Positions 36,875-48,255 of a stretch of DNA of 64,000 bases are shown in pieces. Made by a program: the position numbers and the translations under genes. The stretch lies in assembly GCA_011800155.1 (NCBI GenBank), contig JAALGH010000011.1:558001-622000 (forward strand), given 5' to 3'. Position 1 is the stretch's first letter, and each line of letters begins with the position of its first letter. Under the pieces are notes generated by a model, which made no database searches, was not told the DNA's origin, and saw only the letters and a list, made by a program, of their open reading frames with translations. The stretch is from Flammulina velutipes. Taxonomy: Eukaryota; Basidiomycota; Agaricomycetes; Agaricales; Physalacriaceae.

Positions 36875-37676
36875 AATGTATTTGTGGCAAATGTATTATA
36901 TACCCATTCATATCTGCTGGCTAGAATTGCGTGTGTCTCTGTTCTAAGACTTGTTTAAGATGTATGTGACGCGATGGGTTTACCAAGACGTCGCGACATT
37001 AGTCGATATACTGAGCGATGCGGACGAGATTTGGCGAGAAAATATGTATATCAGCATCGTGCTCGTACTATTAAGTGGATTGAACGACTCAAGGAGGAAA
37101 GAGACGGGGACTTATGTAACGACTGACTGAGACTATAAATGGCAATATTAGAGTTTAACGAGTGTGGCGCACATAACGGTGCAGTAGATAATAGACATAT
37201 ACATCCATATCATCGCCCGGCGCCTGTAGTTGCAAGTGTCCTCTCACATGAAGACGTGATAGGACTAGAAGTAAGACTAGTCTATCGTAAGATAAGTATG
37301 GATGTAGAGATGCAGAGGCGGTAGTTCACCACTGTGTCTGGATGGTAGTCAAAGGACTATAACATCCTAAGAGAATTGATGACTGAAAGTTCTGGATTCT
37401 CACGCCGAATGAATACAAAACACCAAGATGTAGAGATGGTAGAGTGTCATAGAATCATATTGATGGTCTGGCACCACCCGTTCGTCGTCTACTAAAATCA
37501 AGCGGTATAATGATTCTATGGTCGAGACTATCTGGTACGATACAGGTAACGAGAACAAGTATTTTATTTGAGATGCGCCACCCAAGTTGAAAGTCCGACC
37601 AAGTCCGCCTCGGAGAAGGCCGAAAAATCGTTTTGGGCTTTGACTCAAACACCGACGACTGCAAAGGAACTGAAAC
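36875..37676. other. Intergenic region
   Basis: Short frames only. The AT-rich first half probably holds the 3' end of the membrane protein gene, and the last 200 bases the promoter and leader of the GBP2-like gene. Confidence 0.4.
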
Positions 37677-39876
37677 ATGGACGTCGATATGAGGCCGAAG
37701 GACGACGTCGAGGACAAGGCGCCGTCGAGTGGTAGGGACCGCGAAAGCGACAGAGACAGAGATCGCAGCGACCGCGACAGAGAGCGCGACCGTGACAGAG
37801 ACAGGCGGGATCGCGACAGAGACAGGGATCGCGACAGGCGGGAGTCTGGTGCGTTGAGTATATGCGTTCGTCCAAGTCGACTGACTTTGGATCGTGCAGG
37901 TCGTTCGCGACGTGGAGGAGGCGGCCACGGCGACCACTGGGAGCCCGACTCTGAGCGTCGTCGTAAACGGTCTCGCAGCCGGTCGCGGTCGCCACGCCGT
38001 CGTTCGAGACGGTCAAGGTCGGGCTCTCCATCCCGCAGCCGCTCCCGGAGCCGTTCTCGGAGCCGGGACCGCAAAGGCAACGACCAGTTCGCGCGCTCGC
38101 TCGGCGGACCCATCAACGCCGACCACGAAGAGGCCGTCGAGTTCTCAAAAGTCAGCAAGAGAGAAAACCGAGTTTACGTGGGGAATTTGAGCTATGAAGT
38201 GAAATACAGGGATTTGATGGAATTCATGCGGGGAGGTGGGTTGGGTCTTTGATTTTTGAAACGAGTTGGCGGATTGTGGCGTGCGGAGGATGTCTCCTTT
38301 TCTTCGTCGGCGCCTGGGCCTTTCCTTTTCAATATGGTTTCAGAGTTGTGAGAGGATATTGATGGGAGTTTTGGTTGGCAGCTGGTGAGGTCCTATTCGC
38401 CGAAGTCCTGGTCACCCCCACTGGCGTCTCCAAAGGATGCGGGTCAGTATATTTCTTTCACTTGCAAGATTATCGCTCAACTATCCTCCAGAATCGTCGA
38501 ATTTGCTTCTCAAGAGGACGCGCAAAGAGCTGTCAAGGAGCTATCGGAAATCCCCCTTTTAGGCCGCCCAGTTTTCATTCGAGAGGTTAGTTTTCGTACA
38601 CCAGCATATAACACATCTAATATACGTCTCGTCCAGGATCGCGAAACCGAAGCCCGTTTCGGTGCAACGCCAGTTCCTGGTAAGATGGGTATGGCCATGG
38701 CTGGTCAAGGTCTCCATGCTGCTCCCCCTCCTCGCCCTCCCTCCCACAATTTCTTTGGTGGGTCGGCTGGCGGAGGCAATGGTCCTGGCAATCCTGGAAA
38801 CCAACTCTACGTTGGAAATGTGAGCACGGTCCTATCAAATTTATAGTACTTCCTGACAGTCTCTAGCTCCCATATCAAGCTGGGTGGCAAGATCTCAAAG
38901 ACCTGTTCCGCACTGCTGGCAACATCGTTAGGGCTGACATTAACATCGGTGCTGATGGTCGTCCCAAAGGTTCTGGCACTGTAGTCTTCGAAACTCCTAA
39001 AGATGCCCAGCAAGCCATCAGTAGGTGGTCCTCTTATTTTCTCCGTCCGTCTGCTGATGGCATTTAGCCATGTATCATGGATTCGACTGGTACGGACGTA
39101 CCTTGGAAGTTCGAGAGGTTTGGTTCTTTCCTTCGCCGCACGCTTCTGTATCTCATCTTACTCCTAGGATCGTTATGCCGGCCTGTCTGGCCCAGGTAGC
39201 TTCCGTGGTGGTTTCCGTGGCGCTCCCCGAGGGGGGTTCCGTGGTGGACTCCGTGGTGGCGGCTTCCGAGGTGGAGGTTTCCGGGGAGGCTTCGCTGGTG
39301 GCGCTGGACGTGATTTCACCCGTGACATATATGCTGATTATTCCGGTCCTGACCAGCAGCCACCCCCACAAGCTGGAGCGCCTGCCTTTGGCGGTGGTGG
39401 CTTCAGCGGTGGTGGCGGAGCCGGAGCGGCAGGAGGGATGGGCTTCCAAGCCAACTATGGACCCGAGCCTGACCCCAGCCAACAGATCATGGTCCGCAAT
39501 GTAAGTAATGTTTCTCGACAAGTATAGCTTCCATTAAATATTTTTCAGCTTCCATGGTCTACCGCCAACGAAGACCTCGTAGAATTATTTGAGACGACTG
39601 GGCAAGTTGAGCTGGCCGAAATCCTGACGGATGGTACGCGCTCGAAAGGCTCTGGCGTTGTCCAGTTCGCTCTTGTACCCGAAGCCGAGACTGCGATTGG
39701 TCAGTAGTCTCTTTCTTCCATCGATGTGTATCGCTGAAGAATACTCCCACACAGCCAAATTCCAGCAATACATGTACGGCGGTCGCCCATTGGACGTGCG
39801 CTACAACGACAGGTGGCACACATTCACGCCGACTGCTGCCAAAGGTGGTCAGATCGTACCCATGCAAGCAGAGTAA
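37677..39876 (+). CDS. GBP2: GBP2/Hrb1-like SR-type mRNA-binding protein
   Basis: Starts at ATG 37677 with an N-terminal Arg/Asp repeat (RDRDR runs) and an Arg/Ser-rich block (about residues 95-135). Three RRMs follow: NRVYVGNLSYEVKYRDLMEF, QLYVGN|LPYQAGWQDLKDLF and IMVRN|LPWSTANEDLVELF (bars mark introns). Between RRM2 and RRM3 lies an RGG-type segment (GFRGGFRGAPRGGFRGG, about 39190-39300) and a Gly-rich linker. This order (SR/RGG, three RRMs) is that of yeast Gbp2/Hrb1, shuttling proteins that bind spliced mRNA through TREX and help nuclear quality control and export. Arg residues of the RGG segment are likely methylation sites. At least seven small introns are present. Ends with QIVPMQAE and TAA at 39876. 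The antisense frames over the Arg/Asp repeat are artefacts of the repeat. Confidence 0.88.
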
Positions 39877-41431
39877 AGAAGTGTTTCGTTCTGGCCCTGC
39901 TTACGTACCCTTTCGTTCTTGGTGAAATTCAGATTAGTGTATAGTATTTATTCTGAACGAGCCTTTTGTGTATATGTATGACAGAGAGACAGATCCCAAT
40001 TCGAGATTAAAAGACTGCGACTGCGATATACGTGTACTGCGCGAGTTCTCCTGGTTTAAGCTTTCCTGGGTGTATACAAATTACTTGTAAATCTGCGCAG
40101 CGGTATGCCAGTACTTACTGTTCTAGACTACACCCATACATGAATGAAGTACAGCATCGATCTGAAATTCTCAGACGACGACGAAGCTCTTTGGTGACAT
40201 CCAACTCCAGTCGGCTTAGACATCGAGTGGCCTCTCGAGCTCGCCTGAGACAAGGGGTTTACCGTACGCCACACTCGGGATGTATGCGGAAATTTTGAAG
40301 GAATGGCGACGTGGCCCGTTCTCTCCTCGTTGTTGGCATTTCCATGCGCCGCTCGAAAGGAAAATTCGAGACGGCGAGCGAGTCGACAGGGAGGGGAATT
40401 CTGGGTGTCCTGGTGTTCTATGATTTACAGTGCACTCAGGAGGAGGGGGGGAGGAGAGATTTGAAGCTAAGATGTCTCCGTACAGTTATCTTGATTCTTG
40501 TAAACGCGAGGTGATGGAATATGTGTATGGATTGAGCCTGATGAGTGTGTTGGTTACTTCTAGGAGCCTTTTCTTCTATATGCATAAAACTCTTGTCAAT
40601 ACGACTCACCTTTCTTGGGGCACCGGAAAGTGTGATGAGGATCATTATTGCATTGGCAAGCACAAGAATGGAATGATGAATATGAGTAGGAAGTATTGGA
40701 CATGATAATGTAAGCGTTTCCCTAGGTTTAATGAGTAGCATCAGCCTCGTAAATCATGAGATCGATGAGATCGTGGCGCACTTGGCCGGATCCGGTCATT
40801 GCCTCCGTCACTCCACTCTGGGCGCAAGTGGTAAGAGCCAAATCACGTCCGAGACCAAGTGCACCCTTTCAATATTCCTCCTAGAATGAAAAAAATCTCA
40901 GTACTTCAGAAACAAGCCTAAGCCCCCCCCCATCGGAGTTCCATGACCGTGCACCACCCCACGAATTTCATCATGAATCTTTACGCAGAATTCGACTACC
41001 TCCTACATCATTACATGGACAGCGGATGCAAGTGTCCAACACTTACTGTCTGCGCCACACATGAATACTGATTTGCGCCACATATGGCAGAGGGTGTCTC
41101 CCTAACGGGATGAAAGCTTACAGAATACCCATCTGCTAAAATGGTACTACTATAAAGAACGATTTTTCTTGTGCACTGGTTACGCCATAATGGTCTGCAA
41201 AGTCCGATCTAATGATGCCTGTTCTTTCATCTACGGCGTGTTGCACACGCTTGGTGTCGAAGCTCCGAAAATAGTCATAATAGGTCTATTTCACATTACA
41301 ATTTATAAACAGCGTGACTACGTACAGCGAAGAACGAAAGTATGTACAGCAGCCGATAACGAAACAAGTAGGTGTACAGACGTATTTACTAGGAGAGAAT
41401 ATGTTATAGTGAGATAACCTTACAGCGTCGT
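39877..41431. other. Intergenic region of 1.5 kb
   Basis: No supported gene. A minus-strand frame at 40436-40741 has a short hydrophobic stretch but no continuation. The convergent ends of the GBP2-like and terpene synthase genes face each other here. Confidence 0.45.
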
Positions 41432-42624
41432 TCATGCCTTCTCAACCCGACGAGGCATCAAGGTAACTTTGCGTGTTTTTCTCACCTCATCCCTGTTCTC
41501 TCCAAAGTACCGCGGGGTAATGAACGACCACTCATCGTTAGTCGTCACCCACGTTCCCAGACCCAACACGTACTCGTCCAGAGTCTTCTTGACGGAGAGG
41601 TGCGGGAAATCCGGCAGGTTCTTGTAGTTCTCCAAGAACGCCTTGGAAAGCCTGGCGTACCGCTGGCCGATGTCGTCAATTGCTTCCTGGATCGACATGT
41701 TCTTCTCGGCCATCGTGACAGAGACGAGGTTGTGGTTCTGGTCACCGCGTGCCTGCTCGACATTGAACGAGTAGATGTCCTAATAGGAGTATCGATGATT
41801 AGCTACGCATGTAGTAGGAAGTAGGCGAAACAGTGACTCACGTTGGAAAGGATGCTCATGTCGATGGCACCCCGAATGAGGGCCTCGACTGTGGGGTGCT
41901 CGAGGACCTCCGTTGGAAGGTCATCGGAGAGAACGAAAAAGTCAAAGGACGGGCGAACGCCCACGGTTCCCCGGCGCATGATGAGGTATTCCTCGATGGG
42001 GCGGATGATGTTACTATCACGATCCTCCGCCTGCTGCCTCACACACTCGGTGTATTCCCCGAAAGTGTGCATGAAACGCTCAGCAGTCGACTTGCTCGCT
42101 TTCCCCTCCTCTAGGGTACGTCTCCAAAAGCTGCCGGGTTTAGATCAGATGCGCCAACGGTAGAAGGGGAGCGGTAAACGTACTCTCGTGCCATCACACC
42201 CAACACATGCTCATTCTCAGGAGGCGGCGCATACGGGTTCCTAAAGTGAACGGCGTCAACAGAGAGATGAGGATGATCAGAAGAGTAAGCACCTAACAGC
42301 ATTCATAATAGCCTCCGCCTGCTTGCGAACAGTCTCTCCAGACTCATGGTCGCTCAGCTCGTCGTAGACGAAGTAGTAGTTGATCAGATCCACAGCGGGG
42401 CGATAGTGCTCCGGGGGAGATTTGGGGTAGGCGAGGGCAGCGAAAGCTCCAAAGTTGCAGCGGTTGAAATCATGTTGGGCTTTATCGTTGAAGGCGTTGT
42501 AGGTCTCGACCCAAGCCTTGCTTTCTGCGTTGATCCTATCTGCGTTGGCATTCGGGCGAGTCTTGAATGGCCAGCCAGCCATCAAGTCGGGAAGAGTAAA
42601 CGTCTGGGGTGCCTCGGTGGTCAT
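41432..42624 (-). CDS. Class I sesquiterpene synthase
   Basis: Four exons (42624-42293, 42240-42184, 42130-41842, 41779-41432) give 341 residues, the usual length for a basidiomycete terpene cyclase. The Asp-rich metal motif is in YYFVYDELSDH (D-E-x-x-D, about residue 90). The NSE/DTE motif NDIYSFNVEQ is rebuilt exactly at the third splice junction (about residue 225). An Arg and a C-terminal aromatic region (TPRYF) follow as usual. The enzyme should ionise farnesyl diphosphate and cyclise it to a sesquiterpene. The product cannot be predicted from sequence alone. No cytochrome P450, oxidoreductase cluster or transporter lies beside it apart from the distant polyol dehydrogenase, so this looks like an isolated synthase. 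Confidence 0.92.
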
Positions 42625-42897
42625 GACGAAGAAGGAAGGCGAGATGAAGAGTGCGGTAAGGAGGGGCTCTTCTCCTCTTATTTATATGGTTTTCCACGCG
42701 GACATTGAGAACAAAAGCGACGCACATTGTCTCGGGTCGAACGGCTTGTTAAGAACGAGTGTCCGATTCCGATGAAGCGGCTTGTTTGATAGTGTGTCCT
42801 GTCTTAGGGTCGAGATAATAAGAATGACTCTGAAGAGGACGTGAAAAATCCGATCGCGTACCTTCATTACCCACGACGCGTATAAAATGCATTTGAA

Positions 42898-43411
42898 ATG
42901 CCGTACAGAGAGAGAACAATAATCAAAAATGGCACCAATAGCAGATATAGAGGCGGAGCCGGCCGTTCTTATTGTTCTCAAATCCATGAATTGATGTTGA
43001 ACAGAGGGTCGTTTTCAGTCAATATCTCCGGAGACTTCCAAAATTCGACGTTGAGCAACAGCCAAGACGAAGAGAAAGGAGTGGATACACACCTTATTGT
43101 AGAACAAAAGCTGAAGAACAAAGGCACCTGGATGGAACAGAAGACGATCGCGGTACAACTTGATCGTAAGGTGATGTCTTGATAACCGTTCTTATTGTCT
43201 TCCAGTGGGGGAAGTCTCCATAAGACGGAAAGGGTTGGTTCTGAATGAAGAAGATGAAGCACCCTGGCTGCGACTGGCGCCCGAGAATACACCTTCTACA
43301 CCACACGGTCTTTCGGATCCTCCTCGACATTACCTACTTTTTCCCGTTGTCATCGTGTCGGATATTGTCGCAGATCATGTTCGAAAGCGTACCTTCCAAT
43401 GTCTCAAATAA
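42898..43411 (+). CDS. Small unrecognised protein, two exons
   Basis: ATG 42898 to 43165, then a short 40-base intron (gtaagg...ttccag), then 43206-43411. The two exons join in frame to 157 residues. The second exon (SIRRKGLVLNEEDEAPW and onward) looks protein-like, with no stop until TAA at 43411. No domain recognised. It is transcribed away from the terpene synthase, with 273 bases between the start codons. The short intron and the lack of a known family keep confidence low. The stretch 43412-43613 is empty. Confidence 0.4.
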
Positions 43412-43613
43412 AATGAGTCCGTTCCTTTGTCTGATTGGACGGGATGGTTTGTTGAAAAGAGTTTCACATTTCACTAGAAGGGGACGACGGCAAAAGTTGA
43501 ATATCTGGCGACGACAACGAAACTGTGAAGGACAGGTCGAATGGAGCGAAAATTTTGCCTCCGCCTCGGAGATTGCCGAGAGCCTCGATCCGTAACCTGC
43601 GCCACATCACGTG

Positions 43614-46057
43614 CTAGTCGGTGTTCTTCTTTCTCGAGGTAGATTGCAGCACCTCTGCTGTGTCCTTACTGACCGGGCAGAAACATTGGTTAACTGGTTG
43701 TAAGAATAATAAACATTTATCACCCACCTGGTTCTCCAAGAGAGCACCTACCACTTTGGCCAAAATGTGTGGTAAACTCGTTCCCTCACAAGTATTGTAA
43801 TGCGCAGAAGAGTCTCTGGGAGCGGTCGAAGGCTTCATCGCCTCGCGTGCCAAAGTGGATCCCGATACCTTTTGCCACAGTCAGGGTTTTGTATATCGTA
43901 CACTAATAACGGACGTACGCAGTTGTTCTCGGAACGCATAGCCCTCAACCCACATATCGTCTCCGTCTTGCATCCTTCATCACATTTCATATCCACTTCA
44001 TAGTCCCTTTTCATGTACCTCTGGTACATTCGAAAGACATCATCGTTCGATTCCATCCTTTCTGTGACGCGATGCCAGAAGGACGGGCCCAAGGATTCTG
44101 TCGGGGCGATGTCTACGAAGGCACCATAGGCTTGTCGTGCACTGTAGTATAGATTCCATTGCGCTTGAATGGCTAGATCAGATGCCGGTAGTGTAGAGCC
44201 TCGGGAAAGTGTACGTACGAGCGACAGAGAATGTTGGATCGGTGAGATTGGCTGCGAGAAAATATGAGCTAACGCAACATCCCAAGGCACCAGATCTTCC
44301 TCACCAACATAGACGTGCGCGTCCATAATCTCGTAAGAGTCAGGATCCACTTCGTAGACCTTGAATGCAGCGTTCGCACCTATAGAAGAAGACGTTAGTC
44401 GGTCCGAATAATCAGCCTACAAGAAAGCAGACTTCTGGGAGTGATCGATGGTGCAATCCACGACAACGCGACAGCATTATCCACTGTCCTCTTTTCATAA
44501 TCGCTGTAACCGATCTCGAATTGGTCCTGAAGAGCCTAGCCGTCAACCTCACATCGCCAGAGGAAAGGTTGAACCCACCAGATGGCTATGTCCAAAGAAA
44601 TGCCCAGCGATGGTCTGATGATATCGTTGCAGTATCTGGTCATAGTAATGCGACTGGTCATGAAGTGTATCCGGTCCACCAGGGGGCATATGTCCGATGA
44701 TCCAAGCCTTCTGACCAGCATCTTCCGCCGCTTGAAGTTCCTGAGCAACGAAATCTAATATATTGTTCGGGTCAGGACTAAGAAGAGTCATTAATGGGTT
44801 TTCGAAGATGTTGTGGTACAATCTTACTGCTGGTCTTCGGAGTCGTACAACCACAAGCTGCACCTCTCGTTAATATGGCAGACTAACAAACAACGGAAGG
44901 ACCGACTTCAAATTGTACCAATACACGGTATTGAGAGAAATTATGCTGTGAGTGTGTTTCAGCCGACTTCCTCGTCCGTTCAAAACGTTCCTTACCGTAG
45001 TTCGGTACCAGGAGCGACGACCGAATAGCTTCCAGAATGATGCCTTACTTGGTTTGCAGCAGTCGAATTGATCCATGGCATCCATTTCGTGCTCGTAGCA
45101 TCGAAAACATACTGGGGGTCGTAGTCGCCAGTAAGATCACCGGCAGGAGTATCACTGGTTGGGAAGCTGTTGGTCGGAGCACCTTCATGATTCCCGATGG
45201 TGGCATATACAGGCGTAGACAGACTGTTGAACATTTCATCGTACAAGGTGTTGACGTCTGAGAGAATTTCCTGTCTCGTTACGTCCCATACTGCAGCTTC
45301 TACGACATCGCCAGTGAAGATGGTGAACGAACTCCTGGAGGACGCTATCTCCTTGAGCAGCGATTTGAGCAGACCATCCGCCGTGTCGCACTGGTACGAG
45401 CCGAAGGGGCCAGCGGGATCTTTGGGAGGCTGCTTGGAGTCGGCATAATCCCTGCAGCAGATGGGCTTCGTGCAGTGTGCCTCCATTCCGACCTGGTGCA
45501 TACGGTTCACTACGGACATGCTCCTTGAATGAATACACACGCACTTTGTACTGCCTATCGACGTGTAGATCACTGATATGAACAACTTTGAACGGAGCTC
45601 TGCCATGAGACGCACGTCGAGGCTTGCCGGTAGCAGGCGGAAACGGGATATTGTACGCTTGGACTGGGGGCTGCTCGCATAGATGGACAATGCTGCAGAG
45701 CTTTTTGGACGTGGCGCCGAAAGGAGAGATGTTCCTCAAGACGCGAGCGAAGATCGGTCCTTGTTCCTCGACGGTTCCCTCACAGACATCGTCGTCCTCT
45801 ACCTACGACAGGTCAATAAGCTTCTGCGAAATGATTGAGTATATGCTCACCTTGGATGCCTTACAGACTGCAGAAACGACATCTACCAAAGCGCTGTCAC
45901 CTAGCTCAGCAATACCTTTGAGGGTGACCATCAAGCCATGACATGCGCTACAGCTCGCGGCGTTCTTGATGCCATGTAGAACGTCTTCGACTACGTTGCC
46001 GACGACATAGGGTAGTATGAAGGCCAGCAACAAGACTTGAAGCCTCGAAAAAAGCAT
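43614..46057 (-). CDS. Acid sphingomyelinase-like phosphodiesterase (saposin B plus calcineurin-like domain)
   Basis: The ATG at 46057 starts a signal peptide (LQVLLLAFILPYVVG). A saposin-B region follows (SCSACHGLMVTLKG, with more Cys in VCKASK, DVCEGT and SIVHLCEQ). Then come the metallophosphoesterase blocks: VVHISDLHVDRQY, FTGDVVEAAVW, ATIGNHEG, WIIGHMPPGG and GHFFGHSH, the full set of dinuclear metal ligands of the SMPD1/SMPDL family. The C-terminal region is Cys-containing (DMKCDEGCKTETICGL). It should be a secreted or vacuolar phosphodiesterase acting on sphingomyelin-type or nucleotide substrates. The 3' end is uncertain: a last exon after the splice at about 43900 runs to TAG at 43614, or ends earlier at about 43668 if one more intron is used. 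Introns are about 45-60 bases. Confidence 0.87.
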
Positions 46058-46410
46058 TTCGGGAAGCAAGATGAAGGCAAGAGCGAAGAGTAGGGTGGAG
46101 AGCTGACTTCTCTACCTTTCTAGTTATGGCTTGACAGAGCTCCATCAAATGCCAAAAAGAAGCAAGTGTAGAATCGTGGCGTTCTTCGCGCGGTTTGTGA
46201 AGCTTTGTACCATTCCGACTAAGTGCAAGTTAGAAGCCTAGAAGAGATTTCTATCCCGAGAGGAAACGTGGCAGCTGGCATCCTTCGAAATTTACCATTC
46301 TGCACGTCGAAAATCATGATGATGGTTCGGATTGAAGGCTTTTCGGAAATACCCGTAAGGTGAGTTGATCAAGTAACCTCAAGACTCAAGTTGAATGTAC
46401 TCTATACAGC
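46058..46410. other. Intergenic region
   Basis: Between the sphingomyelinase-like start and the 3' end of the F-box gene. No gene seen. Confidence 0.4.
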
Positions 46411-48090
46411 TCAAAAGATACTTTTCCGCACGATGACCACGTTTACCCTCTCATGAATGGCAGTCCATTTTGCCAATGTCACCTCCGACACCTTCTTCTT
46501 TGACACCCATTTCGGCACCCTGCCTATCTCTTTCTCATCACCCACAATCCTCAATTCTGATATTTTTGCCACAACTCCCGTCTCGTCACAGATCCTACTG
46601 TGCAGAGCATCGATAGTCTGAGTAGCAGAGCGCCTCAACATCAACACATCGATTCGCAAGCTCGTTAGATTCGGCAGTCGGACGTGTTCGTTCTCAACTA
46701 CACGCAAAAGGTCGAGCACATCGGCCTCCACGATGTAGAGAGCCGTGATACTGCTGTTCTGGGTAAGAAACAAGGAAATCTCTGGCCAGCGACCCATCGT
46801 GTATGAATATAGGGAGAAGTTTTGCAGACAATGAACTGATCCTAGGAATGTCGGCAACGGCGGGAAATTTGGAGATTCGTATGGGAACTCTATTGCGAGT
46901 GTGGCCAACGACGGTGAAAGCATCATATCCGACACCTCTTGTATAAATCGGACCGGAAGACCTATGTGTTTGATGGAAATGGAACGCAGCATCGGTAGAG
47001 TGAATGGAATAGGTACCCCAGATCCAAATGGCCACGTTCGAAGGGAAGAGTCAAGGCATACGGACAGATGTTCCAGAGCGGTGAACTTTGGTAGATGATG
47101 AATGCCTTCGATATCGCATGAATAGGATGTGATCCTGTTCCATGGTACCTCAAGATTGTCCCCCCATCCCATGAGCTTCAAGTGCCGAAGATTATGTGCA
47201 TCGGCGAATACAGGAAAGACAGACGAGTGCGAACCCTGGTACCAGTATCTACAATGCAACTCCAACTCGGTGAGTCGGTCGAAGGAGCATCCGGTAAGCC
47301 ACGGGAATACGACATCGTCTGTCAGTTTCAAGGACCTCCAACGGCTCGTCGTGGGTGCGAGAACACGATAGATGTGGCTCGTAAATGCGATATCTTCCTG
47401 TCCGATAGTCAAGTCAAGGAAAAGTTCTAAACCTCCAGAGCGACGGAGGAGTAAATCCAGCTTGCTCGGTATGCCCGCTTTTTGGCGGGTATTTGAGACG
47501 GTGTTATGGATAACAATATCCAACCATAGGCATGGTGACGCCAGAGTCAGCATGCGCCAACGCTGAGAGACACGGGACAAGGACCAAGGCGCACGTCTGG
47601 GAGACCAAAAATCACAATATGGAGAGGAATCCTCTGTGAAAGTGCACCATTCGAAAATGGCCAAAAGGATGTCGTTTGGGAGAGCGCGCATGGGATGGAG
47701 GACTGCTTCGTGCTGCTTGATGGTCAATGCGACAGTGGCTTTAGCGTTATTCATCCGTGTAAGAAGATCCTGGACCTTAGCGATCTGAGCCTTTAGATCG
47801 GAGAAAACAGTGCGCTCAGTCTCGAGGCTCGACCAAAAGGACGGCGAGTTGGTGTTATCGATAGGATTGTTGGTTGTGAGGAGTGTTTTCACAAGTACGT
47901 CGGGGATAATTGGTATCTCGAATGTTTCGAACACACAGACTGGACAGAGTCCTTCTGTTCTCTTTCGATTCGCGTGATGAGGGCGGCTAAGTTTCTGGAT
48001 CAGCAAAATATCGCCAACTTTGAAAGGATAGTCACCAATCTGGGCACTCATCCGACCGGTGTTTAAGATTATAACATACCATTTCTGCAT
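46411..48090 (-). CDS. F-box protein, Agaricomycete type
   Basis: A single open frame of 559 residues. After about 80 residues comes a coiled-coil-like stretch (SLETERTVFSDLKAQIAKVQ), then the F-box core (HPMRALPNDILLAIFEWCTF) and the usual SRVSQRWRMLTLASPCLW string. The remainder is a degenerate leucine-rich region, as in the very large basidiomycete F-box family. It should link substrates to an SCF ubiquitin ligase through Skp1. The substrate is unknown. The ATG at 48090 is used for length, but a Met at about 48051 is an alternative start. The neighbouring gene at 48256 is a second F-box gene on the same strand, with little sequence similarity outside the F-box. Confidence 0.78.
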   Translation of the reverse strand: MQKWYVIILNTGRMSAQIGDYPFKVGDILLIQKLSRPHHANRKRTEGLCPVCVFETFEIPIIPDVLVKTLLTTNNPIDNTNSPSFWSSLETERTVFSDLKAQIAKVQDLLTRMNNAKATVALTIKQHEAVLHPMRALPNDILLAIFEWCTFTEDSSPYCDFWSPRRAPWSLSRVSQRWRMLTLASPCLWLDIVIHNTVSNTRQKAGIPSKLDLLLRRSGGLELFLDLTIGQEDIAFTSHIYRVLAPTTSRWRSLKLTDDVVFPWLTGCSFDRLTELELHCRYWYQGSHSSVFPVFADAHNLRHLKLMGWGDNLEVPWNRITSYSCDIEGIHHLPKFTALEHLSVCLDSSLRTWPFGSGVPIPFTLPMLRSISIKHIGLPVRFIQEVSDMMLSPSLATLAIEFPYESPNFPPLPTFLGSVHCLQNFSLYSYTMGRWPEISLFLTQNSSITALYIVEADVLDLLRVVENEHVRLPNLTSLRIDVLMLRRSATQTIDALHSRICDETGVVAKISELRIVGDEKEIGRVPKWVSKKKVSEVTLAKWTAIHERVNVVIVRKSIF

Positions 48091-48255
48091 CTGTATGTCT
48101 CCAGAGGATGCTACTTAAGATGAAAGGAAGAGAGATCCGGAACAATCGGTCCGCGATCGAGTTGCCTCGTTCGTGAATTACTGTAATAGTATTCCATTCA
48201 TCTCGCAACGAACATTAGGGCAAAAAGAATGTATTCCGTACAGCTAGTCCGCTAG

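Noticed and set aside
37400..38158. Long antisense frames rich in Arg, Ser and Leu
   Set aside because: They are the reverse reading of the Arg/Asp and Arg/Ser repeats of the GBP2-like gene.
40436..40741. Hydrophobic minus-strand frame as a membrane protein fragment
   Set aside because: Only one short hydrophobic stretch, no start or splice context, and no match to the DUF6534-like genes nearby.
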